A DNA stretch of 64,000 nucleotides, from positions 28,328,355-28,392,354 of the forward strand of contig CM059571.1 in assembly GCA_030386875.1 (NCBI GenBank), given 5' to 3'. Of this stretch, positions 1-9,295 are shown in pieces. A program made the translations under genes and the position numbers. How positions within the stretch are numbered: the first letter of the stretch is position 1; each line of letters starts with the position of its first letter. Source of the DNA: Morinoia aosen (Eukaryota > Arthropoda > Malacostraca > Amphipoda > Talitridae). The notes beneath the pieces were generated by a model. That model was not told the origin of the DNA, searched no databases, and saw only the letters and a list, made by a program, of their open reading frames with translations.

Positions 1-2170
1 GTTTTGATTTACTTTAATTTGTTCTGGTTCAAAATTTTTTTAGTAGTATTTGGTAGCTACCTATACATTGCCAGTAGTAAATGGGAGGTAACTGATTGCA
101 AAACAACTTGACCCGATAGAATACGAGTATAACTCATGCCATATTTGAAATCAAAGACTTCAATTTACCCAGGAACAGGTTTTAATGTGAATAGAACTGA
201 TAAAAAGTAGAATTTTGTTCTCCCAGTGTGATATGAGTGGGGGAAAATATTTCTCAAAGCTATTGCTTTCACAAATTTAAAGTGAGGTAAAGTATAAGTG
301 AAGCTGTGAAACACGGCTCATCTTCAGTATCAGGAATGCATGTATAATTTCTACTTCTCTTAGGAAAAATATTAACTAATTTCTAAAAGCGAATGACAAT
401 AAAATTCGAAAAAGGATGAGTCTATTTCATTCAGCGTTGGTTGAATTTGATGAATGAAATACGTTTCTTCATAGTTTTATAGATTGCCTTTTGCTGAAAT
501 TTCAGAGCTATTTTTAGAAATTGGGTGATCAGCTGCAACGGAGTGGTCTCCAATACCGTTTTACGAACTATTGGCACACACCCTACCAGTACGGACATAC
601 AGACAGAAATCCCTCTATGCTCTACGGTGAGTAGTCTCCCCACACCACGTAGCGTTCATTGGCTACACCTAGATTTATAAACAACTCATCTTCGCCGAAG
701 CACAGGCATCTTCTAAGTAAAGCAGGAAAAATGAATCAATGTTGATGTTGTTGCAAAAATTACTCTGAAATTATTATTTTGAAAGTAAGGATAGAAATTC
801 TTTTGAGACAGAGATTGTTACCTCAACATTCCCCTTAATGAACGTTTTGACCGACGTAGGTTGAACTACACTCACAGACATTCGATCTTGAGCTTTTCAT
901 GTTAGTCTTGCAAATATAATAAATGATGAACCGAAATTCTAATGCTAATATTATGCCTTTATCCATTGATCTCGCATTTAATTGAAAACCTTATTCCATT
1001 CTTCATAAATTCTTATCTTTTTCCTTTTCACTCTCTTTATTTTTTCTGTTCTTTATGTTTTTTATGGAACCGTAACCAGCTCGGGATGACGAAGTCGGAT
1101 GAGATTGTCGGCAGAATTCTGCCCGGTAAAACAGTTATTAGTCGTCAGGACAAGCTGAAATTCCCTAGAACTGAATCATACTGTTCTAATAGATGCTAAT
1201 TTGGTGCGGGTGAGTGGATACTTGGACGAGACATGACGAGCTTCATTGCAGTGACTTGTAGACTGCTCAACAGCAATTGAGGCTACAAACACCGACAATG
1301 ACTTCATTTGGCTAATTTGCGCGTGCTTGCAAATCAACATTTATTGTTCATACAATCTAATGAAAGTGTTTCATTTTCGACCTAATCGTTAACCTGTGTA
1401 AAAAATGGCCGCCATATAGGAAACTTTTGATTAAAGTCTGAAAAATATTCATTCGAGCAGTAATAACATGAAATATTCGAGCAAGTTGTGTACGGCGAAG
1501 TGACAACATCGCGCTCTGATGTCTCCAGTTATGTTGCCGAATAACCGAGAAAGAATAAGGAGTTCAAAGCCTCAAATAGAACAAAATAGTGACCCTCGTA
1601 TAGCACAAACATACATATGGCCGCAAGTGGCTCTAAATTTGAGAAAATTTAATAACTCAGCGAACTGTCTGACGCTGTCAGAGGGTCGTGTTGGTGCTGC
1701 TGCAGGTATCTCGTGATGGACCTCAGGTGTACTAGCTGCCAGATAGCATGCACTTTGATGTATCATATTCTTCGTTGGATACCAAAGTTTAATCTCTATT
1801 CCATTTGTTGCATAAATAGGGTGTATTCTAGTTACTGAAAAAGTTCATAGCATAGAATCGCCGAGCGTTGATTAGTTGTATAAGCGTGACTCAATTTCGA
1901 GAAGTCTACTCAGCTTATCACATTTACAGTTGCGAAGGTGTTTAAAATTGTTTAAGGTCCCAAATTTGAATAAATTATCTTTATTTGCAGATAGTTTGTT
2001 AAAGCTGCAAGTTGACACAATGTCACAATTACTAGAGCATTAAAGCGCAATCTATATATTAATACGCTTAAAACTAAGTTCGTGGGTAACGCTCTCATCC
2101 GAGTAGGTGTTATCATGGAGCGTTACAATTCCTGAGCGTTACAATAAAAGATCGCTCTACATGCATTGAT
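1..2170. other. No recognisable gene
   Basis: AT-rich anonymous sequence. Short open frames occur on both strands (for example 942-1199 and 1519-1716), but they overlap each other antisense and show no domain or motif. Around 2041-2165 there are imperfect repeats of a 'gagcgttacaa' motif. I see no RNA gene or element boundary. Confidence 0.6.
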
Positions 2171-2658
2171 ACGCTTAACATTTTATCAGGATAGGATAGG
2201 TTAAATTAGGTTAGATTAGAATATTTATTATGTTTATGTCATGTTTTTTATTTGTTTTATTTTTTACAATTTTTGTTTTTTTTCGTTGATGAATTTTTTT
2301 ATTTGTTATTCGGTAATTTTTTGTATTTGTTTACTATTTTTATACATGGTAATTTTTTTAATTGTTGATTTTTTTTAATTTGTTAATTTTTTATTTATTT
2401 TGAACATGTTAATTTTTTATTTTTATCATTTTTTTTCATATGCTAATTTTTTCAATTTTGTATTGATTTTGAATTTGTTTATTTTTTCATTTATGTTTTT
2501 TTTCCTTTTTCATTTTATTTTATTTTTTATTCTCTTCAATTTTTAAATTTCTTACATTTCTTTATTTTTTATATCTATTTTTTCCACTTTTTCATTTTTT
2601 ATTCTCTTCAATTTTTAAATATTTTATTCTATTTTTATTTTATTTTTTATTTTATCCA
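2171..2658. repeat. Satellite fragment followed by T-rich low-complexity DNA
   Basis: Positions 2176-2225 carry 'ttatcaggataggatagg' and further TTAGG-like steps. This matches part of the satellite unit at 12218-13660 on the far side of the Gypsy element. From about 2240 the strand is a long T-rich tract with recurring TTAATTTTTT blocks. A similar T-rich tract resumes right after the other LTR (12046-12215). The Gypsy element therefore appears to have inserted into one continuous T-rich block beside the satellite. Confidence 0.65.
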
Positions 2659-2972
2659 TGTACAGGTCGAAACTAACGCGAATGAGGTTCGGGAGTGACT
2701 AAAATGCAGTAACGTGGTTATCCTCTATTGGTACTCAGGAATTGGCACAGGCTTCGGTATTGGCAAAGAATCTGTTAGATCGGACGGTAGGGGCTAATGC
2801 GAAGTGATGTTACTTCTATAACGCATCTGTGATCTGTACAGGTGCTTCCTCGTCAGTCACGCTTCCACTACTGAAGAGCGACGACTCTATTAATGCTACC
2901 TCTACGTCAGGCCACCGCTAATGAACGGCGATGTCTCTTGCCGGTTCTATTTATATACTCGGCGGGCGCACA
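2659..2972 (-). repeat. 3' LTR of the minus-strand Gypsy element
   Basis: The 314-bp sequence is identical to 11732-12045 except for two substitutions. On the minus strand it starts TGTGCGC and carries a TATA-like box close to its start (about 2948-2957). The downstream poly(A)-signal-like hexamer reads AATAGA here, where the other LTR has AATAAA. Confidence 0.95.
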
Positions 2973-2980
2973 TAATTGTT

Positions 2981-2988
2981 CCCCCCAC
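2981..2988 (-). promoter_or_regulatory. Probable polypurine tract for plus-strand priming
   Basis: On the minus strand this reads GTGGGGGG, ending 8 bases before the 3' LTR. A G-run just inside the 3' LTR is the usual plus-strand primer position in LTR elements. The 8-base gap (AACAATTA) to the LTR is a little longer than typical, so the exact cleavage site is uncertain. Confidence 0.6.
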
Positions 2989-3842
2989 GTAAAAATTCTT
3001 TATTACAATAAAAATTTTAGCAAAGCATAAATTCAACAAAATTCAACGGTAATCCTACATCTCGTTAAACATTATTAATTTTAGTTTCAATTCAATACTT
3101 GATTTATTATCCAAAATCAACTAATTAATCACTCTTCCCACTTAGCTTCAAACAAATTATTTATCAATTTATTCTTATCAATTCAATTCAAATTCAATTC
3201 AATATCGGATACATCACACAATTTTATTAACTTATCGAAATCAAAAATCAAATCACGTACGTAATAGATCATCTCTATAAGGTACACTTTTTTTGAACAA
3301 ACTGGACACATACCGTCAAATCGAGAATAATACATTACATTACTACAAATGGCAAGGTAAACGTCGATTTGCTTTTCCGTACGATTCAAATCGTCCTACG
3401 ATTCAAATTAACTTATTTCAATTCAACTAAATTAAATATTAAAAGTAAATTAAATAGAATAATCAATAAATGAACTAATTCAATTCAACCAATCTACAAG
3501 CGTGCAATTTGGTTTTTATTTGCAATATAAATAATTCGTCTCCTTATCTCGCGTGAAACATGAACAAACATTTCTATAGGGCGAGTAAAACGACATCAAG
3601 GTTTATAAGTAACGACACCAAGAACAAGTAATAATCCGTATAAAATAGAAATATTCTAAGACATGGAAGGTGTCTAATCCTTGGAAGATTTGAAAACGTA
3701 TATGAAGCGTAATATAATATTCAGTTGTCTCCATCTTGTATACGTAAAGATCCATCTTGTAGGGACGTGCACGTGGACTCTGTGCATGAGGCACGTGTGT
3801 TTTGTCATGTTAATGTGAATGTAGGAGTCTAGCGTTGTAATG

Positions 3843-4169
3843 TTATGCGCTAACTTGAGGTGGAAGTGCAAGTATTTGCCTAGGACTATTACTGATTTCT
3901 TTCCAAGCGGTTCGACGCAAGGCTACGTCATCACCACTTAGTCGTCCAATAACCTTGTTGAGATCTCTTTTAATATAAATAATCATTACGGTAGTTATAA
4001 TCGTGATTAACGTGTAAAGGAGCAACAGTATGTCACTCAATTGATCAGGAATGAGGTCGACTCTCGTTTCCTCTGTATGGCGGATGAGTTCATCCGATAT
4101 CTGACCATTATTGGCTTTAATTGCAGTTAGAATGGCGTCTACGTTATAATTGGACACTTTGTTACCCAT
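3843..4169 (-). CDS. Small membrane-anchored ORF in the 3' region of the Gypsy element (function unknown)
   Basis: This is a 108-aa ORF from ATG at 4169. An acidic and polar N-terminal half is followed by one strong hydrophobic segment of about 20 residues (DILLLLYTLITIITTVMI and on) and then a basic tail starting KRDLNK. It therefore looks like a single-pass membrane protein. It lies between pol and the 3' LTR, where some Gypsy elements carry env or accessory ORFs. A pyrimidine-rich stretch ending in TTAG lies about 20 bases upstream and resembles a 3' splice site, so expression from a spliced RNA is possible. In the same frame the open region extends upstream through a hydrophobic, leader-like stretch without an ATG. 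I do not recognise a family. It could be a decayed env remnant or an accessory protein. Confidence 0.4.
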   Translation of the reverse strand: MGNKVSNYNVDAILTAIKANNGQISDELIRHTEETRVDLIPDQLSDILLLLYTLITIITTVMIIYIKRDLNKVIGRLSGDDVALRRTAWKEISNSPRQILALPPQVSA

Positions 4170-4477
4170 GTTAGCGGGCCACAAAGCGACTAACAGAGCA
4201 GGAAGTAAAATGATTTAAGTCTTTGAGGTGCTTATTGAAATTAAGTAAGTAGTTATTATTGATGATTACTTATTATTGAAATTAGATAAGTGCGCAAATC
4301 AAGTAGTAAGTGAAGGTGTAAAGTGTATGTGTATATTGTAAATCGGAACGTGTAATGTGCTGGAGTTGTTCAGGAGTCGCCCCAGGGATCTGAAAGGAAA
4401 CGACACAGCTGATTAGCATGGCCACAAGTTTAAAGTAATCAGTTGTCGTTTCATACTAAGGCAACGCTTCCTTCTCA

Positions 4478-4759
4478 TTAAGACACATTCATTCCAACTA
4501 CAATGCCTGACATTGTTTTCAAACAAGTTGCGGCAGATGCGATGCAGTTCTCGCGGGTTTCGCACTCGCACTCTCGTGTCGACATTTCCACGATTGCACC
4601 TAAGTTTATCAACTCTAGCTTACGACTTGATGAACACAACTTTGATGTCGCAATAACAGTATGACAACATCCTAAGTTCAACATCTCGTCACAAGGTGTT
4701 TTCGCAATAGAATATTTCCTAACGCAAAACATACATAAAGTCATAAGAAAAAAACTCAT
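4478..4759 (-). CDS. Small Cys-rich ORF with a leader-like N-terminus (function unknown)
   Basis: This is a 93-aa ORF from ATG at 4759, about 130 bases downstream of the pol stop. The first about 18 residues (MSFFLMTLCMFCV) are hydrophobic like a signal peptide. The rest has about nine cysteines (a CC pair, a CEC and others) and no second membrane segment. Taken with the membrane-anchored ORF at 3843-4169, the order leader + Cys-rich segment, then transmembrane segment, resembles a split or degraded envelope-type gene. That is inference only: no env motif is recognisable and the frames differ. A 34-bp tandem duplication at about 4750-4809 places two GTAAGT donor-like sites just upstream. Confidence 0.3.
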   Translation of the reverse strand: MSFFLMTLCMFCVRKYSIAKTPCDEMLNLGCCHTVIATSKLCSSSRKLELINLGAIVEMSTRECECETRENCIASAATCLKTMSGIVVGMNVS

Positions 4760-4884
4760 AGAACGCACTTACAAGCTAAAAACTCATAGAACACACTTAC
4801 AAGCTAAAAACCATTTAAAAACATATATGGAATGGCAATTTCGGAATATATGAAAATGAACAGTTCCAAACTAGGTTGACAATT

Positions 4885-7800
4885 TTACCCTTTTAACTTA
4901 TCTAAAGGCAGTACATGGTTTAAGTTCGATCGGATAATCTTGTTACCGATCTTAATATCTGCATAATTTTTACCTAGCCTTTCAATGATACCGGGGCCTA
5001 AGAAATTTAGCTGTAGCTTGTGTTTTTTGGCATGGTTTTTTACTAGTACACGGTCCGTCACTTTTAAATTTTTATCGCGACGTTTCACGTTTCTATAGGT
5101 AGTTCTTTCGATTGTAGCATTAATGATTGCATTTCTAATATTGTTCACTACAATAGATGACTCTTTAAATTTTTGTTTTTGAACATCTTCATATGTAGTC
5201 GCAACATTGAAGTCTTCTAAATTATTAGAACTAATATACACACACGTATCTCTACCGAAAACCGTGTATGCGGGGGTATCGCCTAATGTTTCATTAAAGC
5301 TATTGTTAATCGAATTCTCCACAATATCCAATAATCTATCCCACTCATTATGAGTAAGAAAATTTAGATATAACTTGAGCAGGTGTCGAATTTTTCCATT
5401 ACATCGCTCAACAATGCCATTAGAAAAAGGGGAATAAGCCAGAACTTCCCTTTTTAAGATAGAAAGTCCTTTTGTGAAATTTCCCACATTAGATGATTTA
5501 TACTCTAGAGCATTGTCGGACAACAATACGTCCGGGGTACCGAACAAACAGCAAAAATTCCATAGACAATCTGTAACAGTCTCTGTACGTCGGTCACTAG
5601 TCGAATATAATTTAACAAAACGCGAGAACAAGTCGATTATGACAAGAATAAATTTGTCCCCATTGTCTGTCATTGTTAATGGACCGTAGAAGTCCATGCT
5701 GACCGTTTGAAAGCATCGTGTTCCAATTGGAGCATTTAGAATTTTAATCGGCGTCGATATTCGTGATTTTAGAATCTTACAGATGTCACAAGATTCAACA
5801 ATTTTGCGTGTAATTGTCCGTTCGTACGGATGAAAATATTTTAATTTAAACTTAAACAAGGTATGATTCAAATCTGTGTGGGACAAATTATGTATAAATA
5901 AAATTGTCTTGTGTAGCAGAGTATATGGCACCACAATAGTCAGAATGGTGCTGGGTCTGTTGTCAATTCTTCGTCTTTTATACAAAATGTCATTCATAAT
6001 CAGAAATTCATTCATGTCAGTATTAGTAACTTTTGTTGCGTTCTCTAGGGCATCCTTTATTTCAGAACAAAAAGGATCACTATCTTGTTCACGTTTAAAT
6101 TCGTCCAACGACCAGTTGTCGTTAATACTTGAATGGTCTGTAGTCTTGTTAACGTTATCCAGTCTGCATAAGCACGTTTTCTGTCTGCTATTAAAGTCAT
6201 TGGGTTCACGTCTGGGGGCTGTCTGCTGTTCAGCAGTACTGTTGTTGTTTCTTCCATCCTCACTTCCTGGCATTGTCTCCTCGAACTCTCCCTCAGTCAC
6301 CGGCTTGTTACATTTGTTACCCGCAGCAGCGGCTTTTAGCCTGGTTACAACGGGATAAGTCTCTACATCCGGGTTTAATTCAGAACACTCTAATAGTTCT
6401 CTTTCTGTTAAAGGATTTTTGTCATGATTTAATCTACTTAATGCATCGGCGGCACTATTCGCTTTCCCAGAGAAATACCTTAATTTGGCATCAAAAGCTT
6501 GCACATAAATACTCCATCTAGCGAGCGTGTTGTCTTCGGGCAATTTCTTTGAAAATAAAGGAACCAAAGGCTTATGATCGGTGTAAATGACCAGATCATA
6601 TCCTAAAACAAGATATTTAAAGTACTTCAACGCTTCAACTATAGCAAACATTTCCTTTTTTGTTGTTGAGTATCGTCGTTGGGTGGAATTCAACGTTTTA
6701 GAAAAAAATGCGACAGGTCTCATGTTTCGAACTTTATCAGTAGATGACTGGAGTAAAACAGCTTCTATGCCGACGTTTGATGCATCACAAAACAGATGAA
6801 AATTTTGATCGAAGTTTGGGTGACTCAAGATTGTATTTTCACACAGTTCATTCTTTAATTTTTCAAAAGCGTGTTGACAATCTCTAGACCAATTGAATTC
6901 AACATTTTTCTTCAGAAGATTATAGAGCGGGCTTGCGATACTCGCAAAATTTTTTATGTTCCTACGAAAGAAATTTACTAGTCCTAGAAATGACTGTAAC
7001 TGTTTCACATTCTTAGGAATTTCTAAATTCTTCACTTTGTCAGTACCGGTGCTTCGGGTTCCCATTCCGCTAATGGAATGTCCGAGATATTCAATCTCGT
7101 CTCTAAAGAATTCGCACTTTTCCGTCTTTATTGACAATCTAGCGTTTCTTAATAGTTCAAGTACAACTTTTATATCGGCAAGATGCTGATATTTTTCCTT
7201 TGAAAAAATAAGTACGTCGTCCATAAAGACGAAAGATAGTTTTCCTAGAACAGGAGATAGCGTTTGCGTCATTACTGACTGGAAATATGCAGGTGAGGTT
7301 TTTAAACCAAAAGGTAAACGATTGAACTCGTATTTTCTGCTACCAACGGTAAATGCTGTTATTTCCTTACTCTCATCGGTCAGTGTAATATTATGATATC
7401 CCGACCTAAGATCTAATTTCGAGAAGTATTTTTGACCATTTAGACTATAGAGTATCTCATCCATTCTCGGTAGAGGGAATGATTCTTCATAAATTACCTC
7501 ATTTACTTTGCGAAAGTCAACTACCGGACGTATGGTTCCATCTTTCTTATGAACTACAATTATCGGTGAATTATAAGCTGAAATCGATGGTCTAATAATT
7601 CCGTCGTCTAACATTTTTTCGTTAACGACTTTCAAGTCTTCCATGTAACGGTGGGCAATACGATAGGGAGGGACATTTACGACATCCACGTTAGGTTTCA
7701 AACGTATTTTGTATGGTTTAATCGCAGCAGCGGAGATCGATTCATTGTCTATAGTAATAACGTCTCTGAATTCATTCAACAAACTCAGCAATTCAGGCTT

Positions 7801-8298
7801 CATTTCGTCATCGTTACACTTGATATCATCATTATTTAATTTCCGCCGACCACGGGCTATTTCTTTGGAATTAGAAACGTACCCTTTGTCGACAACTCCT
7901 GTGATCCCGACAGATTCACTATTAGTGTCTTTCTTCTCGACATCTAAACGACTGTCCTGGACAACACTAGCTGCCTGCACAAAGGTACTCAATCCTCCTT
8001 TTAATTCTCCTTGTACATCTGACAAGTAAACTTCGGATTCAACGTGATCCTTCTCCACTTTTTCTAAAGTACTTATAATTGCATTCTCTGGTAAAACAAT
8101 CGCTCTGTCGGAGCTATTAATTAACAACAACGGAATCTTTCTCCTATTATTAACTCTCACAATTGCTTCTGCGACACAAATGCCTTCCTTTAAAGTTGCT
8201 TTCTTTATTATGTATTCTCCATTTTTACACTTTCCAACATGTCCAACATGTTTCAAAATTACATTGGGAGCAATCTCCACTCGTTGAGTATGAACTCT
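4885..8298 (-). CDS. pol: Gypsy pol: reverse transcriptase, RNase H and integrase
   Basis: An open frame of about 1137 codons follows the in-frame TAA at 8299-8301. It has no start of its own and belongs to the protease frame. Residue numbers below count from the GTG at 8280. RT: first catalytic Asp in KLDLRSGYH (about 290), RLPFGL, and FMDD (352-355). RNase H: the four acidic residues in FCDAS (499), KKEMFA (543), TDHKPL (568) and ADALSRL (612). One glycine usual after the first motif is Glu here (GIEAVL), which may weaken it. Integrase: HHCC zinc region (about 797-834), then Asp in MDFYGP (863), Asp in SDNALEY (922) and Glu in VERCNG (958). A GPF/Y-like FLGPGI segment lies near the C-terminus. 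The enzyme would copy element RNA to DNA in the particle and integrate it. All catalytic residues are present. Confidence 0.95.
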   Translation of the reverse strand, partial: RVHTQRVEIAPNVILKHVGHVGKCKNGEYIIKKATLKEGICVAEAIVRVNNRRKIPLLLINSSDRAIVLPENAIISTLEKVEKDHVESEVYLSDVQGELKGGLSTFVQAASVVQDSRLDVEKKDTNSESVGITGVVDKGYVSNSKEIARGRRKLNNDDIKCNDDEMKPELLSLLNEFRDVITIDNESISAAAIKPYKIRLKPNVDVVNVPPYRIAHRYMEDLKVVNEKMLDDGIIRPSISAYNSPIIVVHKKDGTIRPVVDFRKVNEVIYEESFPLPRMDEILYSLNGQKYFSKLDLRSGYHNITLTDESKEITAFTVGSRKYEFNRLPFGLKTSPAYFQSVMTQTLSPVLGKLSFVFMDDVLIFSKEKYQHLADIKVVLELLRNARLSIKTEKCEFFRDEIEYLGHSISGMGTRSTGTDKVKNLEIPKNVKQLQSFLGLVNFFRRNIKNFASIASPLYNLLKKNVEFNWSRDCQHAFEKLKNELCENTILSHPNFDQNFHLFCDASNVGIEAVLLQSSTDKVRNMRPVAFFSKTLNSTQRRYSTTKKEMFAIVEALKYFKYLVLGYDLVIYTDHKPLVPLFSKKLPEDNTLARWSIYVQAFDAKLRYFSGKANSAADALSRLNHDKNPLTERELLECSELNPDVETYPVVTRLKAAAAGNKCNKPVTEGEFEETMPGSEDGRNNNSTAEQQTAPRREPNDFNSRQKTCLCRLDNVNKTTDHSSINDNWSLDEFKREQDSDPFCSEIKDALENATKVTNTDMNEFLIMNDILYKRRRIDNRPSTILTIVVPYTLLHKTILFIHNLSHTDLNHTLFKFKLKYFHPYERTITRKIVESCDICKILKSRISTPIKILNAPIGTRCFQTVSMDFYGPLTMTDNGDKFILVIIDLFSRFVKLYSTSDRRTETVTDCLWNFCCLFGTPDVLLSDNALEYKSSNVGNFTKGLSILKREVLAYSPFSNGIVERCNGKIRHLLKLYLNFLTHNEWDRLLDIVENSINNSFNETLGDTPAYTVFGRDTCVYISSNNLEDFNVATTYEDVQKQKFKESSIVVNNIRNAIINATIERTTYRNVKRRDKNLKVTDRVLVKNHAKKHKLQLNFLGPGIIERLGKNYADIKIGNKIIRSNLNHVLPLDKLKG

Positions 8299-9141
8299 TT
8301 ACGGCCTTGGCCCTGTGTGGGAACTGGTAACTGCAACTACGCCTCGAACAGGCTGATTTTCTCTCTTACCATCCCTTTTTACTTCCTCGCCTACTCTCGC
8401 AGCATTACACGTCCTGAGAATTTCTCTCTTCTCTCTTAGCTTATTTAGGACTTTTTTCTTAGCTCTGGACGTAATCGTGTCCGCCATGAGACACTCAGTA
8501 TTCTCTATTAAATACTCGAGACACTCTGTCTTTCTCTTTTTTCGTCGTTTTACCTCTGCAAAGGGAATTTTCTCGTCCTTGATAATTAAACATCTTTGTT
8601 TTAAGTCTACAACGGCGTTCTTGTCTAATAAATCACGCCCAATAATGACGTCATAATTGTAAATACCATCTTTAATTATTAAAGCATTTGTCTTTAAACT
8701 TATACCGTTTTTTAACTTTAGGACAAGCTCCACCTCGCCTTCAACATTACTCTTAGCGTTAACGCCTTTTATAGTCAGAGAACTTGGCTTCACGTCATTA
8801 CTTATCTCACTAATTCTGTGGTAGCTGATTAGACATTTCTCTGATCCTGAATCAATCAATGCATTCCACAGGTCTGCATCTTTTCTAAGCACAATCATGG
8901 GCTTATGACTTTTTCGTATTACAAATAATTCATTTTGTCCTGTAACTTCAACTTCTTCATCTTCTTCGTATTTACAAACGTTCGCCGTCAAATGGCTTTC
9001 ACATTCAGTGCCATGAGCGTTCAAATCGTTAGAATCGCTTAAATCCACCTCTCCCAGCGATTCATATCTATTTTGACACTTAATTAATGGATCGATTATC
9101 TCAACATTTTTAACGAGGGAACCTCCAGACATGTTTAACAC
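8299..9141 (-). CDS. pol: Gypsy pol, N-terminal part: aspartic protease
   Basis: Retropepsin-type protease. The active site DSG lies in ALIDSGSEKCLI (about residues 97-99 from 9141), and the downstream flap and IIGRDLL motif are typical. It cuts Gag and Gag-Pol polyproteins. It is in the same reading frame as the RT segment but separated from it by a single TAA at 8299-8301. Its own frame has no proper start: entry should come from gag by -1 frameshifting at 9302-9308. That frame runs open for about 50 codons and is then lost by a one-base deletion in an A-run (plus-strand T-run 9158-9161), which lies in the first copy of a short tandem duplication. After the deletion the present frame takes over. 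Confidence 0.9.
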   Translation of the reverse strand: MLNMSGGSLVKNVEIIDPLIKCQNRYESLGEVDLSDSNDLNAHGTECESHLTANVCKYEEDEEVEVTGQNELFVIRKSHKPMIVLRKDADLWNALIDSGSEKCLISYHRISEISNDVKPSSLTIKGVNAKSNVEGEVELVLKLKNGISLKTNALIIKDGIYNYDVIIGRDLLDKNAVVDLKQRCLIIKDEKIPFAEVKRRKKRKTECLEYLIENTECLMADTITSRAKKKVLNKLREKREILRTCNAARVGEEVKRDGKRENQPVRGVVAVTSSHTGPRP

Positions 9142-9257
9142 ATCAATTCTCTCGACATTTTAACGAGGGAATCTTCAGCACCAGAATTCTCCTCGGGTTC
9201 ACAGGGAGCTACTGACGTAGAGTCACACTTAGTTATTTCAATTTCATTTTTTCCATT

Positions 9258-9287
9258 GACGTTATTTCTATCGGAAATGAAATCGTC
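9258..9287 (-). promoter_or_regulatory. Stem-loop downstream of the gag-pol frameshift site
   Basis: On the minus strand GACG-ATTTC (9287-9279) can pair with GAAAT-AA-CGTC (9268-9258). This gives nine base pairs with a two-base bulge and a 10-base loop. The stem begins 14 bases after the slippery heptamer. That is somewhat farther than the usual 5-9, so its role as a stimulator is plausible but not certain. Confidence 0.5.
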
Positions 9288-9295
9288 TCCGCAGC

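Noticed and set aside
5876-6358. 160-aa plus-strand frame and other plus-strand frames within 4885-10774
   Set aside because: They are antisense shadows of the Gypsy gag and pol, which carry all the motifs on the minus strand.
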